Below are positions 25,923 through 33,412 of a stretch of DNA of 49,167 nucleotides, one piece after another (the stretch's first letter is position 1; the number at the start of each line of letters is the position of its first letter). Both the position numbers and the translations under genes were made by a program. Source of the DNA: Phocaeicola_A sp045545095 (GTDB taxonomy: Bacteria > Bacteroidota > Bacteroidia > Bacteroidales > Bacteroidaceae); contig JAZQAG010000054.1 of the NCBI GenBank assembly GCA_045545095.1, positions 1 through 49,167 of the forward strand, written 5' to 3'. The notes under the pieces are model-generated. The model saw nothing but the letters and a program-made list of their open reading frames with translations. It was not told the DNA's origin and did not search any database.

Positions 25923-27497
25923 ATGACAAGCGAATTAGTAGTAGATGTACAACCCGCGGAAATATCCATAGCCTTGATGGAAGATAAGGCTTTGGTGGAA
26001 TTCCAGAAAGAGGCACGTTCAGCGTCTTTTTCTGTGGGTAACATTTATTTTGGACGCATCAAAAAATTGATGCCGGGACTGAATGCTTGTTTCGTGGATG
26101 TAGGTTCAGAAAAAGACGCATTCCTTCATTATTTGGACTTAGGACCTCAATTCCGCTCTTATCAGAAGTATCTGAAACAGGTCGTGAGCGACCGTAAAAA
26201 ATTGTATCCGATAGCCAAAGCGACCAGCATGCCTGATATGGAAAAGGACGGTTCCGTTTCCAATATATTGCAGGTAGGGCAGGAGGTGATGGTGCAAGTT
26301 GTGAAGGAACCCATTTCAACAAAGGGCCCCCGACTCACCAGCGAACTTTCGTTTGCCGGTCGGTATTTGGTCCTTATACCTTTTAACGAGAAAGTCTCTG
26401 TCTCTACAAAGATCAAGTCCAGTGGAGAGAGAGCCCGCCTGAAGCAACTTTTGCAAAGCTTGAAGCCAAAGAACTTTGGAGTAATAGTACGCACAGTTGC
26501 TGAAGGTAAGGGATCGGCAGAATTGGATGCAGAATTGAAAGTGTTGCTCAGACATTGGGAGGAAGCCATTACCAAGGTGCAGAAATGTACCAAGACTCCC
26601 CAGTTGGTTTATGAAGAGACCAGCAGGACTGTCGGATTGTTGAGAGACCTTTTCAACCCCTCATTTGAGAATATTTATGTGAATGATGAAACTGTTTACC
26701 ACGAAGTACGTGATTATGTTTCTCTTATCGCTCCTGATAGGGTTGAAATTGTGAAACAATATAAGGGCAATCTTCCTATTTTTGATAATTTCGCAATCAC
26801 CAAACAAATCAAGGCTTCGTTTGGGAAAACCATTTCCTACAAACGTGGTGCTTACCTCATTATTGAGCACACCGAAGCATTGCATGTGGTCGATGTCAAT
26901 AGTGGAAACCGTACTAAGGCTGAGAATGGTCAGGAGGCGAATGCACTTGATGTCAACTTGGGAGCTGCCGATGAATTGGCACGTCAGCTTCGTTTGCGTG
27001 ATATGGGAGGAATTATCGTTGTTGATTTTATTGATATGAACTTAGCTGAGAATAGGCAAAAACTCTATGAACGCATGTGTGAGAACATGAAGAAAGATAG
27101 AGCTAAACATAATATCTTGCCACTCAGTAAGTTCGGTCTTATGCAAATTACCCGGCAGCGCGTTCGTCCGGCTATGGATGTGACCACCGCTGAGACCTGT
27201 CCGGTATGTTTTGGAAAGGGGAGCATACAACCCTCTATCCTATTTACAGATACGTTGGAGAGTAAAATTGATTATTTGGTCAATAAGTTGGGAATCAAGA
27301 AGTTTAAACTTCATATCCATCCCTATGTAGCAGCCTATGTTAATCAAGGTCTCGTTTCAATGAAACGTAAATGGCAGATGAAGTATGGATTTGGCATAAA
27401 GGTAATACCAAATCAAAAGTTGGCCTTGCTACAATACGAGTTCTATGATGTGCATGGTGCAGAAATAGACATGAAGGAAGAGTTTGAAATCAAGTAA
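25923..27497 (+). CDS. rng: Ribonuclease G/E family endoribonuclease
   Basis: This 524-residue enzyme cuts single-stranded, AU-rich RNA and matures rRNA. An N-terminal S1-like region is visible (FSVGNIYFGRIKKLMPGLNACFVDVGSEKDAFLHY split around residues 35-75). The 5' sensor/RNase H-like region includes KGPRLTSELSFAGRYLVL. The catalytic DNase I-like domain has LHVVDVNSGNRTKAENGQE and DMGGIIVVDFIDM with the metal-binding aspartates. The Zn-link is C426-P-V-C429. Length matches RNase G rather than long RNase E, with no C-terminal scaffold. Confidence 0.93.
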   Translation: MTSELVVDVQPAEISIALMEDKALVEFQKEARSASFSVGNIYFGRIKKLMPGLNACFVDVGSEKDAFLHYLDLGPQFRSYQKYLKQVVSDRKKLYPIAKATSMPDMEKDGSVSNILQVGQEVMVQVVKEPISTKGPRLTSELSFAGRYLVLIPFNEKVSVSTKIKSSGERARLKQLLQSLKPKNFGVIVRTVAEGKGSAELDAELKVLLRHWEEAITKVQKCTKTPQLVYEETSRTVGLLRDLFNPSFENIYVNDETVYHEVRDYVSLIAPDRVEIVKQYKGNLPIFDNFAITKQIKASFGKTISYKRGAYLIIEHTEALHVVDVNSGNRTKAENGQEANALDVNLGAADELARQLRLRDMGGIIVVDFIDMNLAENRQKLYERMCENMKKDRAKHNILPLSKFGLMQITRQRVRPAMDVTTAETCPVCFGKGSIQPSILFTDTLESKIDYLVNKLGIKKFKLHIHPYVAAYVNQGLVSMKRKWQMKYGFGIKVIPNQKLALLQYEFYDVHGAEIDMKEEFEIK

Positions 27498-27571
27498 TTG
27501 ACACATCAGACGTAAACAAGAGTATTTGGGAGATTTCCAGATGTTATGATTGTCTGGACAATCTCTGGTAT

Positions 27572-27623
27572 AAAAAAAAAGAGCACGGAGTCGGATTCCT
27601 ACCGGTTTCGTGCTCTTTTTTTT
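27572..27623. terminator. Bidirectional terminator between rng and the TPR gene
   Basis: GAGCACG (27581-27587) pairs with CGTGCTC (27609-27615). The stem has a long A-run before it and a long T-run after it, and lies between two converging genes. Confidence 0.9.
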
Positions 27624-27624
27624 G

Positions 27625-29790
27625 TTATTCTTCACCATTTATTTTTACTAAGTCGATTATCAGAGGAAGATCCATAGGAGGAATATTCATCATGATGAGG
27701 TCATCTGCATCGTTGGATATCATGTCGTTGAATGTCCTTTCTCCCACTATTTGGCGGCATTTGCGATAGTAACTGATAGCTTGTTTGTAGCGTCTGTTCA
27801 GCCAATGCATATGTCCGATATTCAGTAGATCGTTGGCATTTTCTGATCCTCCATTCTTTTCGATGAGACTATAGAATTTCTCAGCTTGCTCCATCTTGCC
27901 TGCCATAAGAGAATACCAGGCGATGGCTCTCCATACCGTTGTTGATTCTTCATTCAGGTAGTGCACTTTGAAAAATCTTTTGAATGCCTCTTCATAATGC
28001 CCTACTTTAGCTAAGCAATTACCTGTTTGTAGTAGCAGATTCAGGTCATCTGGTGCAATTTCTTCTGCCATCAGATAGTAGCGGGCTGCTTTTTCAGCCT
28101 GCTCGGTATTGTTGTAGCATTGGGCCAAGTGGGTCAGGTTCCATAAATTGTTCGGATGTATCAAGTCGGCCTTTTCGTACTGTTCGATGGCTTTGTCGTA
28201 TTGCTTCAGTTGCTGTAGGCAGAATCCACGTTTTTGGGATGATTCGAAAGTCGGTACAGCAGTTATCTCCAATTGCGTGTACATTATTTCGGCCTCTTCG
28301 TAGTATTTCTGGTTGAATAGGAATCCAGCAACTTCTGCGATATGTTGTTCATCATTGACAAAAGGCTGTAACGTATCTACATATTGCAAATTGGTCTCCT
28401 CTTCAAAGATATCAATAAATTCATGCTTGCGGCCGAACAATTTGTAGAATCTGTACAGATTTTGTATATATTTTTTGCACAAATTGCTACGGCTGTTGTG
28501 TTTGGCATGCAATTCTTTCAGCTGTTCTTTCACCTCATCTGTCATGTTGGGCATTTGTTTGCCCATAATCTGTCGGGTATCTTTGGGCAGACTTGAGAGG
28601 AACAGATAGAGCGAGTAACAGTCAGAATCGCAAAATTCACTCCCCTCTATCAATTGCTTCACTAACATTGGTTCTGTTTCATCGTGTTGTTCGGAGAAGG
28701 TGACTATTGCGGGGTGGCTCGTGTCGAACGGGATGAACCAGTTGGTAATTTCTCTGAAGAAGGGAAAATTCTTCATGTTGGCGAATGAGGCCATGTGGAT
28801 ATCAGCCCCAGTGGAGTATAGCTCGTTCATGATATGCATTTTGTTTTGCACATTCTTGCTTTCAATCCATTTTTCCCATTCAGGGTTGGCCATATCTTCT
28901 ACGGATAGGCTGTCCAGTCCTGTTTTATCTTTCTTGAGGATGGGATTCTTCATCATTTCAGGAATGAACTCTTCGTTCATGAATTTGCTGATTTTTGCTG
29001 TCTCCCTACTCCTGAGCAACTGCATTTGGACAAATTGGATCTCCTTTTCGAAATTCTTATTGTCGGTCATAGTGGAAAGTCTCAGATTGACTTCATCGTT
29101 ACTTCTCAGACGGTTATCGTGCATGACACATCCTATTACGATACCTGCGATAGCCCGTTGGTTAATGCTGTCTGACGGATTATGATAAGCATCCATGAGG
29201 AACAAGAATTTCTGTGGGTCATACATCTCCATGAGCCCAAGAGTCACAGCGCTGACAAAGAGCGCTCCCATATTTTCGGGCAGAGTATTTATTAATTCTC
29301 CGATGGTTTCTCGTTCGCTTGGACTCCAAATGTCCGATGTCCATAATGTGTGGAAAAAGTCGTGCTGTACCTTTACTGCCTCTTCGGCTGATAGGAGCGT
29401 TCCTTTAATTTTTCCTTTCAACCATTCTGTCGCATTATAGAGACTTGTCAGATGAGATTGTCTGATTGTTTCTCTCACGGTCCTATAATATAAGGTAGTG
29501 CTCAGTTGTATATGAATGGCTCTCAACAGACGGTCGTTCAGTACCATACCCTTTGTCAGGAGGTTGTAGTACATTTTCCCCCGGTCAGGGTCCACCATAT
29601 CCTGTTCAATGAAACCTAGCATCCGTTGATAGGTCGATTCCAGATTCTCAAATTCTTGACGCAGGTTCCAGTCTTCTGCTTCATCAGCCAATGTCTTCAT
29701 TCTTGTCAAGGCCTTCAGCAACTGTTCGTTTCTCAGGGCATCATTAATCTGACTATGTTGTTCGGTAGCTTTTTCTATTGATATCATCAC
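27625..29790 (-). CDS. Tetratricopeptide repeat protein
   Basis: This 721-residue protein has no signal peptide and no membrane helix. The N-terminal two thirds are helical and do not match a family I can name. The C-terminal part (about residues 495-680) contains TPR repeats: GFCLQQLKQYDKAIEQYEKA, NLTHLAQCYNNTEQAEKAAR, LLLQTGNCLAKVGHYEEAF and LLNIGHMHWLNRRYKQAISYYR. TPRs bind protein partners, so a cytosolic scaffold role is plausible. It follows cdd after 31 bases and is probably co-transcribed. A second Met one codon later (29787) is an equally good start. Function unknown. Confidence 0.85.
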   Translation of the reverse strand: MMISIEKATEQHSQINDALRNEQLLKALTRMKTLADEAEDWNLRQEFENLESTYQRMLGFIEQDMVDPDRGKMYYNLLTKGMVLNDRLLRAIHIQLSTTLYYRTVRETIRQSHLTSLYNATEWLKGKIKGTLLSAEEAVKVQHDFFHTLWTSDIWSPSERETIGELINTLPENMGALFVSAVTLGLMEMYDPQKFLFLMDAYHNPSDSINQRAIAGIVIGCVMHDNRLRSNDEVNLRLSTMTDNKNFEKEIQFVQMQLLRSRETAKISKFMNEEFIPEMMKNPILKKDKTGLDSLSVEDMANPEWEKWIESKNVQNKMHIMNELYSTGADIHMASFANMKNFPFFREITNWFIPFDTSHPAIVTFSEQHDETEPMLVKQLIEGSEFCDSDCYSLYLFLSSLPKDTRQIMGKQMPNMTDEVKEQLKELHAKHNSRSNLCKKYIQNLYRFYKLFGRKHEFIDIFEEETNLQYVDTLQPFVNDEQHIAEVAGFLFNQKYYEEAEIMYTQLEITAVPTFESSQKRGFCLQQLKQYDKAIEQYEKADLIHPNNLWNLTHLAQCYNNTEQAEKAARYYLMAEEIAPDDLNLLLQTGNCLAKVGHYEEAFKRFFKVHYLNEESTTVWRAIAWYSLMAGKMEQAEKFYSLIEKNGGSENANDLLNIGHMHWLNRRYKQAISYYRKCRQIVGERTFNDMISNDADDLIMMNIPPMDLPLIIDLVKINGEE

Positions 29791-29821
29791 ACGGGAGTTA
29801 AGGCGATACGTCTGTATCTGT

Positions 29822-30319
29822 TCAGTTATCTTTATTTGTTACTTTTTGGTCGAATTGTAACGGGAGTAATGCACGTGCTCCGTCTTTTATCAGGTAGCAC
29901 TCTTCAGTTCCGAAGAGGATGAGCCGGATGGTCGCTTCATCTTGGCGATTTTCCGTTTCTAACAACACTTGTCGGCAGGCACCGCATGGTGGGCAAGGCA
30001 TTTCGGTGAATCGCTCCCCTTTCTTGGCAGCTATGGCCATGGCTCTGACCTGTAGAGTGGGGTAGGATGAACCGGCAAAAAATAGCGCTGTACGTTCGGC
30101 GCAGATTCCATTTGGATATGAAGCGTTCTCCTGATTGCTTCCTCTTACGATGGTGCCGTCTTCCAATAGGACTGCAGCCCCTACGCGAAAATTCGAATAT
30201 GGGCTATAGCTTCCTTGACAGGCAATCTTTGCCTCCTCTACCAGTCGTTTGTCCATGGCGGACAACTCCTCGTAGTTACAACTTTGTACCAGACAGGGAA
30301 TGGACTGTTCTTTCATCAT
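29822..30319 (-). CDS. cdd: Cytidine deaminase
   Basis: This 165-residue zinc enzyme turns cytidine and deoxycytidine into the uridine forms in pyrimidine salvage. The catalytic motifs are NGICAERTALF (zinc cysteine and the catalytic glutamate) and PCPPCGACRQVL (two zinc cysteines). YSPYSNFRVGAAVL is the usual substrate-binding segment. Length is slightly above the homotetrameric short class because of an N-terminal extension of about 20 residues. It heads the two-gene unit with the TPR protein. Confidence 0.95.
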   Translation of the reverse strand: MMKEQSIPCLVQSCNYEELSAMDKRLVEEAKIACQGSYSPYSNFRVGAAVLLEDGTIVRGSNQENASYPNGICAERTALFFAGSSYPTLQVRAMAIAAKKGERFTEMPCPPCGACRQVLLETENRQDEATIRLILFGTEECYLIKDGARALLPLQFDQKVTNKDN

Positions 30320-30430
30320 TCAACAACTTTTGTACAAAGGTAAACAAGACTCCCGTTCGTTGGTTAATATAATGAGTACATTTTTGAAAAATTAGCATAA
30401 TCCCTTCTTCCGTTTCCCTTTATTCTTCAT

Positions 30431-30470
30431 TGTAACATCAATGTAACATCTTTGTAACACTCTTGTGACA
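30431..30470 (+). promoter_or_regulatory. Four PhoB-like direct repeats (Pho box array)
   Basis: TGTAACA occurs at 30431-30437, 30442-30448 and 30453-30459, and TGTGACA at 30464-30470. The period is exactly 11 bases (7-base unit plus 4-base spacer), the geometry of PhoB-binding Pho boxes. The array ends 9 bases before a -7 element, where the -33 would be, as at activator-dependent promoters. A phosphate transporter gene follows. Control by a PhoB-type regulator is inferred from spacing and context. Confidence 0.75.
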
Positions 30471-30479
30471 TCATTGCTA

Positions 30480-30487
30480 TAATTTTG
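30480..30487 (+). promoter_or_regulatory. -7 element of the phosphate transporter gene
   Basis: TAATTTTG matches TAnnTTTG exactly, 34 bases before the ATG. There is no correctly spaced -33 TTTG, which fits dependence on an activator bound at 30431-30470. Confidence 0.65.
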
Positions 30488-30521
30488 CAGCCGGATATTA
30501 ATAACCAATTAACAAAACTTT

Positions 30522-32774
30522 ATGGAAACAATCTATTTGGGAATTATTATTTTCCTGTTTGCGTTGGCCATTTTCGATTTGAGTGTCGGAGTGAGCAACG
30601 ATGCTGTCAATTTTATGAACTCTGCTGTGGGAGCTAAGGCTGCAAAAGTAAAGACCATCATCATCATAGCAACCATTGGTGTATTCTGCGGAGCTGCCAT
30701 GAGCAATGGTATGATGGACATTGCTCGTCACGGTATCTTTCGGCCAGAGCAGTTCTATTTCAACGACATCATTTGTATTTTTCTAGCAGTGATGGTAACC
30801 GATGTTGTGTTGTTGGATGTGTTCAATACGTTGGGTATGCCTACTTCTACAACTGTATCGATGGTGTTTGAGTTGCTTGGCGGAACTTTTGTTTTAGCAA
30901 TCCTTAAGTTAGCTGCTGATGAGACGGGAATGCTTGGCTTCGATGATTTGCTGAATACAGAGAAAGCTTTGTCGGTCATTTTCGGTATTTTTCTTAGTGT
31001 GGCTATCGCTTTTTTCTTCGGAACATTAGTGCAGTGGATTTCACGTATCATCTTTACTTTTAATTATAAACCGCGTCTGAAGTGGACCATCGGCCTCTTC
31101 GGCGGATTGGCGGCTACGGCCATCATCTACTTCATGCTTATCAAGGGATTGAAGGACTCTTCCTTCATGACGAAAGAGAATAAACTGTGGGTAGCCGAGA
31201 ATACATGGATGATTGTCACCAGTTGCTTCATTGGCTTCACCATCCTGATGCAGGTGTTGCATTGGTGCCGGGTGAATGTCTTCAAGGTCATCGTGATGAT
31301 GGGTACTTTCGCTTTGGCTATGGCCTTTGCGGGCAACGATTTGGTGAACTTCATCGGAGTACCTTTGGCAGGATTGGATGCATACAATGATTTTGTCGCT
31401 AACGGTGGTGGTAATCCGGATAGTTTCCTGATGGAATCCCTTAATGGTCCGGCCAAGACTCCTATGATATTCCTTGTTGCTGCCGGTGCCATTATGGTAT
31501 TCTCTTTGGCCACCAGCAAGAAGGCACAAAATGTCATCAAGACATCTGTCAACCTCAGTCGTCAGGATGAAGGGGAGGAGATGTTCGGTTCTTCAGCCGT
31601 AGCACGCAGTATGGTACGTTCGACTACTAATGCGGCCAATGCCATTATCCGTATTATCCCCCAAGGAATGCGTTCATGGATCAATAGCCGTTTCAACAAG
31701 GATGAGGCGATTATGGCCGACGGTGCAGCCTTTGACCTTGTCCGTGCCTCTGTCAACCTAGTTTTGGCCGGTCTGCTCATTGCTTTGGGTACTTCGTTGA
31801 AACTTCCCCTCTCTACCACTTATGTCACCTTCATGGTGGCCATGGGTTCTTCATTGGCAGACCGTGCTTGGAGTCGCGAGAGTGCTGTATTCCGTATCAC
31901 TGGTATGCTTAGCGTCATTGGTGGATGGTTCCTTACAGCAGGTGTCGCTTTTGTCATGTGTGCCCTTGTTACCTTGGTAATGTACTACGGTGGATTCATC
32001 GCTATGGCTGCCATGATTGCTTTGGCCGTATTCTTGTTGGTACGTAGTAATATAGCCTATCGTAAGAAACAGCAGGAACTGGCTGACGATGACCTCTTCA
32101 AACGTTTGCAGAGCACCCGTGATACGGAGGAGGCATGGCAATTGCTGAGTTGCCATGTGAAGCAGAACCTTAGTGGAGGTATCGACTTTGCTGTGAAGAA
32201 TTATACTCGCATTACCGATGGTCTTATCGAAGAAAATCTCCGTACCCTCCGCAAGTCTCTCAGTAAAGTAGAGGAGGAACGCAAACTCTATAAGCGCCTG
32301 CGCCGTCGCGAACTTCTTGGCTTGCGTAAGATAGATAAGATTCAAGCTATGGAGAAGAATACCTGGTTCCACCTCGGAAGCAATAGTAGTGAACAGCTGC
32401 TCTATTGCCTCAAGCGTATGGGCGAGCCTTGCTTGGAGCATGTCGATAACCATTTCCAACCCCTCCCATCGGTATGTGTCAAAGAATTCCTTCCAGCCCG
32501 CGATACTTTGCTTGTCCTGATGACCCGTGCCGAGAGCGCTATCGCTTCCGGTGTCTACGATGAGGTTGACCTTATCCGTCAGGAGTGTAGTGATTTGAAA
32601 CGTGAATTCTCCCGCCTTCGTCGTCTTCAGAGCGAACGTGTACACGATGGACAATCGGGAAGCATCGAGATTTCTCTTGTTTACCTCAACCTACTTCAGG
32701 AGTCCGAGGAGTTGGCCAGTGCCCTTCGTCATATCCTCCGTGCCAACGGCAAATTCCAAGGGATAACACAATAA
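30522..32774 (+). CDS. PiT-family phosphate permease with PhoU-like tail
   Basis: This 750-residue inner-membrane protein belongs to the PiT family. The two inverted-repeat signatures are SVGVSNDAVNFMNSAVG (near residue 22) and FAGNDLVNFIGVPLAG (near 268). About twelve hydrophobic segments cover residues 1-525, with LPLSTTYVTFMVAMGSSLADRAW in the second half. Residues about 535-750 form a helical cytoplasmic domain (EEAWQLLSCHVKQNLSGGIDF, NLRTLRKSLSKVEEERKLYKRL) like PhoU. Simple PiT proteins are 400-500 residues long, so this is the long Bacteroidetes form. Substrate is probably phosphate with a cation; the Pho-box array upstream supports this. Confidence 0.9.
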   Translation: METIYLGIIIFLFALAIFDLSVGVSNDAVNFMNSAVGAKAAKVKTIIIIATIGVFCGAAMSNGMMDIARHGIFRPEQFYFNDIICIFLAVMVTDVVLLDVFNTLGMPTSTTVSMVFELLGGTFVLAILKLAADETGMLGFDDLLNTEKALSVIFGIFLSVAIAFFFGTLVQWISRIIFTFNYKPRLKWTIGLFGGLAATAIIYFMLIKGLKDSSFMTKENKLWVAENTWMIVTSCFIGFTILMQVLHWCRVNVFKVIVMMGTFALAMAFAGNDLVNFIGVPLAGLDAYNDFVANGGGNPDSFLMESLNGPAKTPMIFLVAAGAIMVFSLATSKKAQNVIKTSVNLSRQDEGEEMFGSSAVARSMVRSTTNAANAIIRIIPQGMRSWINSRFNKDEAIMADGAAFDLVRASVNLVLAGLLIALGTSLKLPLSTTYVTFMVAMGSSLADRAWSRESAVFRITGMLSVIGGWFLTAGVAFVMCALVTLVMYYGGFIAMAAMIALAVFLLVRSNIAYRKKQQELADDDLFKRLQSTRDTEEAWQLLSCHVKQNLSGGIDFAVKNYTRITDGLIEENLRTLRKSLSKVEEERKLYKRLRRRELLGLRKIDKIQAMEKNTWFHLGSNSSEQLLYCLKRMGEPCLEHVDNHFQPLPSVCVKEFLPARDTLLVLMTRAESAIASGVYDEVDLIRQECSDLKREFSRLRRLQSERVHDGQSGSIEISLVYLNLLQESEELASALRHILRANGKFQGITQ

Positions 32775-32790
32775 ATCTCTATATACCCCC

Positions 32791-32853
32791 GTGTCATAGC
32801 GACACTTCCTACCATTGATGCGCATGGATTCATAATCCGTGCGCATTTCTTTT
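32791..32853 (+). terminator. Terminator of the phosphate transporter gene
   Basis: A small GTGTC/GACAC hairpin (32791-32805) precedes a 12-pair hairpin between 32818-32829 and 32835-32846 (one G-U pair), then a T-rich tract. It lies 44 bases after the stop codon. Confidence 0.8.
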
Positions 32854-33110
32854 ATATGTTAATAATCAGTGTTATAATATAATATTACATATTGTATGAA
32901 TGCTTATAATAAATATATTTATTAGTAAATATATTCTATATTTGATTGTTATAACTATATATCTCTATTCAATAACAACTGTTTATTGGTAATGTAATGA
33001 TATAAATCCGCTCACCGCTCACAGTTAAAGGCGAAGCCCCCCTTCATACCCCTTCCCCTTTTCCCTTTCATCCTAAAAATATTCAAAATCGTATGTAGTT
33101 CGAAAACTTT
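32854..33110. other. AT-rich non-coding gap
   Basis: This gap has no gene. The first 150 bases are extremely AT-rich. Bases about 33006-33070 contain CTCACCGCTCAC and CCCCTTCCCC-type sequence that recurs at 36170-36240, so it belongs to a dispersed intergenic repeat family. Confidence 0.5.
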
Positions 33111-33113
33111 GTG

Positions 33114-33121
33114 TATATTTG
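33114..33121 (+). promoter_or_regulatory. -7 element before the structured RNA
   Basis: TATATTTG matches TAnnTTTG exactly; the -33 half is weak (TATG at 33092-33095). Transcription would start near 33128, at the 5' end of the folded RNA. Confidence 0.6.
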
Positions 33122-33127
33122 CACCGT

Positions 33128-33356
33128 CATTCGAGGCAAAACATAGTTTAATGGATAAAATTTCAAAGAAACAAATGAAACCAACTATTGGATCATCAGG
33201 AACGTAGTGTGTTCTGTTGGCAATAGTCGTATGGTGACGTTTTGTGTTCTTTGAAATATTGGACACCCGTCCGGTCGTTGATTGGCGCTCCATGGTAACG
33301 GAGCATGGCTGGACACTTGATTTGTCTGACACATTTGTCAGGCAACCTTATTTGTT
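33128..33356 (+). ncRNA. Candidate structured RNA upstream of the AAA+ ATPase gene
   Basis: A long hairpin is seen: 33160-33175 pairs with 33241-33257 (16 pairs, one bulged base), then 33184-33190 with 33221-33227 (7 pairs), then 33199-33203 with 33211-33215 capping the stem. Smaller hairpins follow: GGAC-ACCC-GTCC at 33261-33272, GCTCC/GGAGC at 33287-33304, and a 10-pair hairpin at 33322-33345. There is no credible open frame. The RNA starts at a promoter and ends at an intrinsic terminator (33357-33379), so it could be a free small RNA or an attenuated leader. I do not recognise its family. Confidence 0.6.
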
Positions 33357-33379
33357 TGTGGGATAATCCCACATTTTTT
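33357..33379 (+). terminator. Intrinsic terminator just before the AAA+ gene
   Basis: TGTGGG (33357-33362) and CCCACA (33368-33373) pair around a short loop and are followed by six Ts. It lies only 33 bases before the ATPase ATG, so reading through it would be required for expression from the upstream promoter. Confidence 0.8.
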
Positions 33380-33412
33380 ATTTCCTAATTTTATTATTAA
33401 AATCCATAAACT

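Noticed and set aside
31041..32654. Minus-strand frames of 162 and 267 codons opposite the phosphate transporter
   Set aside because: They mirror a gene with strong family motifs on the plus strand and show no motifs of their own.
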